The translations under genes were made by a program, and so were the position numbers. From Candidatus Bathyarchaeota archaeon (lineage in GTDB: Archaea; Thermoproteota; Bathyarchaeia; Bathyarchaeales; Bathycorpusculaceae), in the NCBI GenBank assembly GCA_003601785.1, contig PIYA01000045.1:1-19040 (forward strand): DNA of 19,040 nt, written 5' to 3'. Positions 13,904-19,040 of the stretch are shown one piece after another. The stretch's first letter is position 1. The number at the start of each line of letters is the position of its first letter. The notes below the pieces were generated by a model. That model did no database searches. It was not told the origin of the DNA and saw nothing but the letters and a program-made list of their open reading frames with translations.

Positions 13904-15427
13904 CTACTCTCCACCCTTCTTCAGGCGCATCTTCCAGCTTAAAATCATGGTTCTCGGATGGGAAGCCTTCACTTCATCCAGCCTTGAAACGGCGGTGTTG
14001 TGTGGAGCCTTCAGAACAACCTCTGGGTTTTTGTAGGCTTCCTCAGAGATTTTCCTCATGGCTTCAACGAACCTGTCAAGCTCCTCCTTCTCAAAAGTTT
14101 CGGTAGGCTCAATCATCAACGCTTCATCAACGATCAAAGGAAAGTAAATAGTTGGTGCGTGTAATCCGTAATCAAGCAGACGTTTAGCAACATCTAAGGC
14201 TGAAACGCCAGTTTCTCTCTTCAGAGGCTTGGCGCTGAAGACGCATTCGTGTTTCCGTGGTACCTCATCTCCATACGGAAGCGTCAACCCCTTGATTCCT
14301 TTAAGTTTCTCAGCAACGTAGTTAGCGTTCAAAACCGAGATTTCAGCCACTTCCCTCAAGCCTTCGTTGCCTAAACTCAAGATGTAAGCGTAAGCCTTCA
14401 ACAAAACGGCGACGTTCCCGTAAAAGCTTCTTATCTTGCCTATACTGTGCGGTCTGTCATAATCCAAACGGTAACGTTCTCCGTTAAACACTACGCGTGG
14501 AACAGGCAGAAACTTAGCTAGCTCTTCTGAAACGCCGACGGGACCTGAACCTGGACCGCCGCCGCCGTGGGGTGTGCTGAAGGTTTTGTGAATGTTCATG
14601 TGAACTATGTCAAACCCCATGTCTCCCGGTCTAACCTTACCGAGTATCGCGTTCAAGTTTGCCCCGTCATAGTATAACAGTCCACCGGCATCATGGATTA
14701 TCCTCGCTATTTCCTCTATGTTCTTCTCAAAAATCCCGAGGGTGTTCGGATTTGTAAGCATTAAACCAGCTGTCCGTTCTGAAACAGCCTCTTTTAAAGC
14801 CTCAATGTTCACGCATCCATCCTTATCCGACGGAACGACAACAACGTTGAATCCAGCCATGGATGCGCTGGCAGGATTTGTTCCGTGGGCGGAATCAGGC
14901 ACTATTATCTCTCTTCTCTTCTCAAGCTCCCCGTTGAACTTGTGATATGCGCGTATAAGAGAGGTTCCCAAGAACTCTCCGTGAGCGCCAGCCGCAGGCT
15001 GCAAGCAAACCTCGTATGTGCCGGTTATCTCCGCGAGCCAGCGTTCAAGTCTGTAAAGAATCTCCAGTATGCCCTGCAGGGTGCTCTCATCCTGATACGG
15101 GTGCAACATGTTCATTGCCTTTGAGTTTGCGAGAGACTCGTTTATTTTCGGGTTGTATTTCATTGTGCAGCTTCCAAGCGGATACAAACCAGAGTCGACG
15201 CCGTAGTTCATCTGGGATAAACGAATATAATGTCTTGCAACCTCAACCTCTGAAAGTTCTGGAAGTTTAGGCTTGCTCTTGCGTTGCATGTTTTCAGGTA
15301 TAATCGTATTAACGCTGCCGACAACTTGTTTAACCCCTTCTTCAACCGCTGGCAGGATATGTCCCCGTCTACCCTTCCTTCCAAGCTCAAAAATCACAGG
15401 CTCACTCCAATCTGCTTGTTTAACCAT
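13904..15427 (-). CDS. gcvPB: Glycine dehydrogenase (decarboxylating) subunit 2
   Basis: This 507-aa PLP enzyme is the C-terminal-half subunit of the P-protein of the glycine cleavage system. The PLP lysine is Lys281 in NIHKTFSTPHGGGGPG. Other family features are PLGSCTMKYNPK at about 83-94, 'AHGTNPASASMAGF' and 'DGANLNA'. With GcvPA it decarboxylates glycine and passes the aminomethyl group to lipoyl-GcvH. The ATG at 15427 is chosen because it lies one nt after the GcvPA stop, with GGGAG upstream; the longer reading to 15478 would run into gcvPA. No gcvH or gcvT is in view. The C-terminus ends in a basic RLKKGGE. Confidence 0.93.
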   Translation of the reverse strand: MVKQADWSEPVIFELGRKGRRGHILPAVEEGVKQVVGSVNTIIPENMQRKSKPKLPELSEVEVARHYIRLSQMNYGVDSGLYPLGSCTMKYNPKINESLANSKAMNMLHPYQDESTLQGILEILYRLERWLAEITGTYEVCLQPAAGAHGEFLGTSLIRAYHKFNGELEKRREIIVPDSAHGTNPASASMAGFNVVVVPSDKDGCVNIEALKEAVSERTAGLMLTNPNTLGIFEKNIEEIARIIHDAGGLLYYDGANLNAILGKVRPGDMGFDIVHMNIHKTFSTPHGGGGPGSGPVGVSEELAKFLPVPRVVFNGERYRLDYDRPHSIGKIRSFYGNVAVLLKAYAYILSLGNEGLREVAEISVLNANYVAEKLKGIKGLTLPYGDEVPRKHECVFSAKPLKRETGVSALDVAKRLLDYGLHAPTIYFPLIVDEALMIEPTETFEKEELDRFVEAMRKISEEAYKNPEVVLKAPHNTAVSRLDEVKASHPRTMILSWKMRLKKGGE

Positions 15428-15428
15428 C

Positions 15429-16829
15429 TTAACATCTCCCAGCCAAAACATCCTCCAGAGATTTCGCCAAACGTTCAATCTCTTCCTTAGAGTGGATTTC
15501 TGTCACGCAGTAAAGAGCTGTTTCACCGAGTTCAGGAAACTCTTTTGAAACATCCTTTCCTCCATGAATTCCAAGTTTCAAGAGTTTCTCATGAGCCTCT
15601 TTAACGCTTAAGCCAGCCTCGTCAAAGTTCACGGTGAACTCTTTGAAATGGGGTGAATTGAAAACCGGAGCCTTGACGCCTTGTATTTTTGAAAGCAACC
15701 GCATGGCGTAGTTCGCCTTGTACATAATCGTTTCGCCTAATTCACGCATTCCTTCGGGTCCGAGCAGAGCCATGTAAACGGCTGAGGCTACGGCGCATAA
15801 AGCCTCGTTTGTGCAGATGTTTGACGTTGCCTTTTCACGTCTGATGTGTTGTTCACGGGTTTGCAGCGCCATACAAAAAGCCTGTCTATTCCCATCCTTA
15901 GTAGTCGTCATCCCGATTATACGTCCAGGCATCTGTCTAACCATCTTCAAGTCTCCGCGGCAAGCGAAAATTCCGAGAAGCGGACCGCCAAAATTCATGG
16001 GATTCCCGAGTGGTTGCCCTTCACCCACCACTATATCCGCGCCGTAATCTCCTGGAGGCTTCAAGATTCCAAGAGACGTCGGGTCAACACCAACTATAAA
16101 CAACGCGTTATTCGCATGCGCTTCACCGCCTATGTCTTCGACTTGCGTTTCAACAAACCCTAGATAGGAAGGGTTTTCAACGTAAACCGCCGCCGTCTTC
16201 TCTGAAATTTTGCTTTTCAAGTCTTCAAGGCTTAACTGTCCCGTCTCAGCGTCGTAAGCCACCTGCTTAATCGTGATTCCCGCTGGTTCAGCGTAAACCC
16301 TCAGTGTGGCAAGCCTTTCAGGATGGATAACCCTAGGAATCAAAATTTCATTCTTATTTGTTAAACGTGAAGCCATGCGTGCTGCTTCACCGAGGGCTGA
16401 AGCCCAATCGTACATGGAACAGTTGGCAACCTCCATGCCCGTTAACTCACAAATCATGCTCTGATACTCAAACAATGCTTGAAGCATGCCTTGGGAAACT
16501 TCAGGCTGGTAAGGCGTGTAAGAAGTCAAAAGCTCACTTCTCTGAACTATTTCTTTAACCACCGCTGGAACATAGTGGGGCCAGCATCCGGCACCCAAAA
16601 AAGTCAGCATCTCGGCACACGTTTTGTTTTTCGCAAGCAAACTTTCCACGTGTTTTTTAACCTCGAACTCTGACATGCCCCTCGGAATGTTCAAGAGTTT
16701 TCTCAAACGGTATCTTTCCGGAACATCCAAGTAAAGCTCATCCACATCCTTTATACCTATCGTTTTCATCATCTCTGCCTTGATCTCAGGTTGAGAATTA
16801 GGAATGTACGGATGGTTGTGTTTACCCAA
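15429..16829 (-). CDS. gcvPA: Glycine dehydrogenase (decarboxylating) subunit 1
   Basis: This 466-aa protein is the N-terminal-half subunit of the two-subunit P-protein. Typical features are 'FLGAGCWPHYVPAVV' at about 98-112, 'TSYTPYQPEVSQGMLQALFEYQ' (in part), 'DWASALGEAARMASR', 'GEGQPLGNPMNFGGP' and 'QAFCMALQTREQHIRREKATSNICTN' (in part). Its length is normal. The start is TTG at 16829, preceded by GGTGA at 6 nt. A TATA-like TTTTAAACC lies about 24 nt upstream, so a near-leaderless transcript is also possible. It opens an operon of gcvPA, gcvPB (1 nt gap), DUF59 (58 nt gap) and DUF2099. Confidence 0.93.
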   Translation of the reverse strand: MGKHNHPYIPNSQPEIKAEMMKTIGIKDVDELYLDVPERYRLRKLLNIPRGMSEFEVKKHVESLLAKNKTCAEMLTFLGAGCWPHYVPAVVKEIVQRSELLTSYTPYQPEVSQGMLQALFEYQSMICELTGMEVANCSMYDWASALGEAARMASRLTNKNEILIPRVIHPERLATLRVYAEPAGITIKQVAYDAETGQLSLEDLKSKISEKTAAVYVENPSYLGFVETQVEDIGGEAHANNALFIVGVDPTSLGILKPPGDYGADIVVGEGQPLGNPMNFGGPLLGIFACRGDLKMVRQMPGRIIGMTTTKDGNRQAFCMALQTREQHIRREKATSNICTNEALCAVASAVYMALLGPEGMRELGETIMYKANYAMRLLSKIQGVKAPVFNSPHFKEFTVNFDEAGLSVKEAHEKLLKLGIHGGKDVSKEFPELGETALYCVTEIHSKEEIERLAKSLEDVLAGRC

Positions 16830-16926
16830 TTTTGTTCACCGCTTAGAGGTTTAAAATTAATTAGCGATACTTTCCTTAAACTTTTTTAAAAGTTCTGACG
16901 GATTTTACCTCTGAGAATTTTCCATC

Positions 16927-17484
16927 TCAGTATTGTATCCCTTTCGTCGTAACCATCTTCTTGGGGTATTTAACATCCCTGATCTCGTTCACAAAATCCG
17001 CACGATCAATCAACTCTTTAGGCGCGTATCTACCGGTCAAAACAACATCTGTTCTTCGTTTGGGTAAGTCCTCAAGTAAGTCAAGAACAGCCTTAACATC
17101 CAAAAGCTTCCAGTGTAAAGCCAAGTTAATCTCGTCTAAAACGAGAAGATGAGGTTTCTTTTTCTTCAACACTTCCCTTGCAAATTCCAACGCCTTCTCG
17201 GCTAATTCCCTATCGGCGTTCTCTAAACTTTTGAGCTTAACTTTCTTTCCTCCGATAACAACTTCTCTTTTCTCCGCGCTGACCCATTCGGGTCTTCCAA
17301 ACTGGTATATCTCATAGTAAGGCTCAAGCATCTTTCTAACCTTGTATTCGCCGGTGTTCTTCCACCACTTCAAAAACTGAATTATAACAACCTTGTGTTT
17401 ATGCCCAACAGAACGCAAGGCCAAACCCAGCGCGTTCGTGGTTTTTCCAGCACCATTTCCAGTGTAGAGATAAACATAACCCAT
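16927..17484 (-). CDS. cobO: Cob(I)yrinic acid a,c-diamide adenosyltransferase
   Basis: This 185-aa P-loop ATP-binding enzyme of the CobA/BtuR/CobO type adds the 5'-deoxyadenosyl group to cobalt of the corrinoid, making coenzyme B12. MGYVYLYTGNGAGKTTNALG at the start holds the P-loop (Gly9-Thr16; the usual GNGKGKT is here GNGAGKT). 'HLLVLDEINLALHWKLL' is the Walker-B-like region and 'VVLTGRYAPKELIDRADFVNEI' (in part) the typical end. The ATG at 17484 is the family start; the longer frame to 17559 adds an unlikely basic leader. It is divergent from aIF2-beta and shares a short promoter. The product serves corrinoid-dependent enzymes, which suits an acetyl-CoA-pathway or corrinoid-using archaeon. 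Confidence 0.9.
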   Translation of the reverse strand: MGYVYLYTGNGAGKTTNALGLALRSVGHKHKVVIIQFLKWWKNTGEYKVRKMLEPYYEIYQFGRPEWVSAEKREVVIGGKKVKLKSLENADRELAEKALEFAREVLKKKKPHLLVLDEINLALHWKLLDVKAVLDLLEDLPKRRTDVVLTGRYAPKELIDRADFVNEIRDVKYPKKMVTTKGIQY

Positions 17485-17526
17485 CTTGATTTCCCTTTTC
17501 TTCCATTGTAAAATGTTTCTCTTCAC

Positions 17527-17543
17527 GTTATAAGTTTTAAATA
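17527..17543. promoter_or_regulatory. Overlapping divergent TATA boxes
   Basis: The plus-strand CGTTATAAGTTTTAAATA holds two TATA-like elements back to back. TTTTAAATA (17535-17543) is about 26 nt before a start near 17,565, then a 12-nt leader with GGAG for aIF2-beta. On the minus strand, AACTTATAACG (17527-17537) would start cobO at about 17,505. The two promoters overlap and could compete for TBP. Confidence 0.45.
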
Positions 17544-17576
17544 CGTTTCCACCTTTCATTTAACTTGGAGCAGACA

Positions 17577-17987
17577 ATGAAATACAAGTACGAAGAACTG
17601 CTGAAAAGAGCGCGTTCACAAATTCCAGAGACAGCTCTGAAACGTGAACGCCTAGAACTTCCCAGACTAGCCCACTCTGTAGTGGGCATGAGAACAATAA
17701 TCCACAACTTTAAAGAGATAGCGGATACCTTAAACCGTGATCCCCAGCACCTTCTAAAATTCTTAACTCGGGAGATGGCGACAGCGGCAACCCTTCAGGA
17801 CTCAAGAGCGATTTTTCAAGGAAAATTCTCAAGGGAAACATTCCAAAGACTTCTCCAACGGTACATGGAACGATTCGTCATATGCCCAGTCTGCAAACGT
17901 CCAGACACAAAAATAGTGAAGGAAAAACGCTTATCTTTCTTGGTATGCCAAGCATGCGGAGCGAAATCTCCTGTGCAACAACTTTAG
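17577..17987 (+). CDS. eif2b: Translation initiation factor aIF2, beta subunit
   Basis: This 136-aa protein is the archaeal aIF2-beta: N-terminal helix and strand region (MKYKYEELLKRARSQIP), a central alpha-beta domain with 'VVGMRTIIHNFKEIADTLNRDPQHLLKFL' (in part), and a C-terminal zinc ribbon with Cys103, Cys106, Cys124 and Cys127. It is part of the aIF2 heterotrimer that brings initiator Met-tRNA to the small ribosomal subunit. ATG 17577 is chosen because GGAG (17567-17570) is 6 nt before it; the TTG at 17565 is part of that leader. The DUF424 gene follows by 15 nt, so they are cotranscribed. Confidence 0.95.
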   Translation: MKYKYEELLKRARSQIPETALKRERLELPRLAHSVVGMRTIIHNFKEIADTLNRDPQHLLKFLTREMATAATLQDSRAIFQGKFSRETFQRLLQRYMERFVICPVCKRPDTKIVKEKRLSFLVCQACGAKSPVQQL

Positions 17988-18002
17988 CAGAGCGTCAAAA
18001 GT

Positions 18003-18299
18003 TTGGAAGCTTACATAAACCTGAGGAAAATCGGCGGAAACGTTCTCTTAGCCATATGTGACGCTGAAATCCTCGGCAAAACCCTCCGCGAAGGAAAGAT
18101 AGTGTTCCACGTAAAAGAAGAGTTCTACAAAGGAAGAAAAGTCACAATAGAAGAAGCCGTAGCCATGATAGAAAACTCAACAATAGTGAACATGATAGGG
18201 AAAAACGTGGTAAAAAAAGCCGTGGAAAAAGGCTACGTGCACCCCGAAGCAATTCTAAACATAGAAGGTGTTCCCCACGCTCAAATAGTGAAGCTCTAG
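18003..18299 (+). CDS. DUF424 archaeal protein
   Basis: This 98-aa protein has the DUF424 pattern: 'RKIGGNVLLAICDAEILGKTLREGKIVFHV' (in part), 'FYKGRKVTIEEAVAMIENSTIVNMIGKNVV', and the end 'HPEAILNIEGVPHAQIVKL'. It is an archaea-specific, probably cytoplasmic protein of unknown function. The start is TTG at 18003, with no ATG or GTG in a better place. It sits 15 nt after aIF2-beta, consistent with a role in translation, which is inference. The family is small; length is normal. Confidence 0.85.
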   Translation: MEAYINLRKIGGNVLLAICDAEILGKTLREGKIVFHVKEEFYKGRKVTIEEAVAMIENSTIVNMIGKNVVKKAVEKGYVHPEAILNIEGVPHAQIVKL

Positions 18300-18471
18300 G
18301 GCAAATAGTTAAACTTTTCACGTTTTCGTCCGAAAATAAACAGACAACATTCTACAAACTTTTGGTTTTCTTCCTTTACATTTTTGGCTGCTATTTAAGT
18401 TTGCTCATCCTCTAGGTTTTTCTTTCTAAGAATTTCTGAAGGGAAAAAGGTGGAGGTGTTGTTCAGAAAGG
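18300..18471. terminator. T-rich intergenic region, likely transcription stop
   Basis: This 172-nt stretch lies between converging genes. T-rich runs at 18358-18391 and 18416-18424 on the plus strand fit archaeal oligo-T termination of the aIF2-beta/DUF424 transcript. GAAAAAGG near 18443 would be a T-run on the minus strand, after the NosD-type gene. No coding region is seen. Confidence 0.4.
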
Positions 18472-19040
18472 TTAGGCTTTAGCTTTTTGACAGCGTTTCC
18501 GTGAGTAGTGGGTTATGGTGATAAGGAGCGTTAGTGTTATGCATAATGTTAGGATTATTAGTGGTGGGAATTCTGGGATTATTATCACTTCTTTTTCTGA
18601 GAGTAGGTATGTGAAGTAGATGTATGTTGTTGTGCCAAGAGTCCAGTTTCTCATGTAGGTTGGGGGTTCTCCGTTTACTAGTACCGTGTAGTTGTTGTTC
18701 CACATGCTTGCAACCGTGTTTGGTATGTCTACTCGGCAGAATCCAGCGCCTTCGCCTGTGACGTTGAATTTCATTATTTTTTGTGTGGTGTTTGTTTGGA
18801 AGTGGGAGATTGTCGAGTTGCTGATTATGTTTACTTCTTCTGTTACGAAGCCTAGGGGTACTTCGAATAGGTTGATGGGTGCGGCTAGGGGGTACTTGTC
18901 CATGTCTGTGCCGTAGACAGTGTATGGTGTGTCGCATATTCCGTCGCTTCCCGGTTCGGTTTGGTACTGTCCGCTGTAGTCGTCTTTGAGGTTGTGGTTG
19001 CTCCAGTAGTTGCCGCCGTCTGGCCATCCGATGTCCCACT
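18472..19040 (-). CDS. C-terminal part of a NosD-type surface protein with membrane anchor
   Basis: This frame is open to the right window edge, so about 189 aa of a larger protein are seen. It starts with WDIGWPDGGNYWSNHNLKDD, then DGICDTPYTVYGTD and DKYPLAAP. This is the typical terminal turn of NosD/parallel beta-helix proteins (NYWS-x-DGI-x-DTPY-x-YPL). A beta region follows, then IPEFP (archaeal surface-anchor-type), a TM helix (PLIILTLCITLTLLITITHY, in part) and a basic tail SRKRCQKAKA. The layout fits an extracellular, membrane-anchored beta-helix protein. The shifted frame on the same strand, which looks low-complexity and Arg/His-rich, is rejected. Everything upstream is beyond the window. 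Confidence 0.8.
   Translation of the reverse strand, partial: WDIGWPDGGNYWSNHNLKDDYSGQYQTEPGSDGICDTPYTVYGTDMDKYPLAAPINLFEVPLGFVTEEVNIISNSTISHFQTNTTQKIMKFNVTGEGAGFCRVDIPNTVASMWNNNYTVLVNGEPPTYMRNWTLGTTTYIYFTYLLSEKEVIIIPEFPPLIILTLCITLTLLITITHYSRKRCQKAKA

Noticed and set aside
13904..15478. Longer gcvPB start at 15478
   Set aside because: It would overlap gcvPA by 50 nt, while the ATG at 15427 directly follows the gcvPA stop with GGGAG upstream.
18479..19039. Arg/His-rich 186-aa frame overlapping the NosD-type gene on the minus strand
   Set aside because: It is an out-of-frame reading of the same strand with low-complexity composition. The other frame gives the NYWS/DTPY/YPL ending and a clean TM anchor.
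1..19040. CRISPR array, rRNA, tRNA or insertion sequence
   Set aside because: No regularly spaced repeats, no rRNA-like conserved stretches, no tRNA cloverleaf and no transposase frame were seen in the window.

Overview
The window looks like a piece of an archaeal chromosome carrying part of an integrated head-tail virus. Archaeal origin is supported by a complete aIF2-beta (translation initiation factor) with its C-terminal zinc ribbon, a DUF424 protein beside it, a methanogenesis-marker-8 (DUF2099) protein, a two-subunit glycine dehydrogenase, and A/T-rich TATA-like elements about 26 nt upstream of several starts. UUG and GUG starts are frequent. The gene set would suit a Bathyarchaeia-like member of the Thermoproteota or a related lineage, but that placement is inference and cannot be proved from this window.

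Positions 1 to about 5,700 form a densely packed, overlapping gene block, all on the minus strand. In transcription order it holds a prohead protease/scaffold-like fusion, a small coiled-coil protein, a DUF2190 decoration-like protein (frameshifted in this sequence), an HK97-type major capsid protein, a zinc-ribbon protein, a small winged-helix protein, a portal protein, a two-TM holin-sized protein and a small protein with FTWN-type repeats. This is a virion-head module that runs off the left edge. No terminase, integrase or tail gene is in view, and the order (protease, capsid, then portal) is not the usual portal-protease-capsid order.

Positions 5,786 to 10,712 are cellular-looking and change strand often: a ribbon-helix-helix protein, a very short Hsp20-like protein, a RimI-like acetyltransferase, a PPC/DUF296 protein, an unrecognised winged-helix-like protein, a membrane-anchored helix-hairpin-helix protein, a malic enzyme, an OB-fold single-strand-binding-type protein, a 58-aa GTG-started gene, and a DUF4177 gene broken by an 8-bp tandem duplication.

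Positions 10,737 to 17,484 are all on the minus strand: a small four-TM protein, an MFS transporter, and an apparent operon gcvPA-gcvPB-DUF59-DUF2099 that places glycine decarboxylase next to an Fe-S assembly-type protein and a cysteine-rich methanogenesis-marker protein. Upstream of these is a cobalamin adenosyltransferase that shares a compact divergent promoter with the aIF2-beta/DUF424 pair (17,577-18,299, plus strand). The right edge holds the C-terminal end of a NosD-type surface protein with a membrane anchor.

The points most worth a second look are the rearranged viral head module with two small nucleic-acid-binding-type genes between capsid and portal, the two clean frameshift lesions, and the linkage of DUF2099 and DUF59 to the glycine decarboxylase genes.
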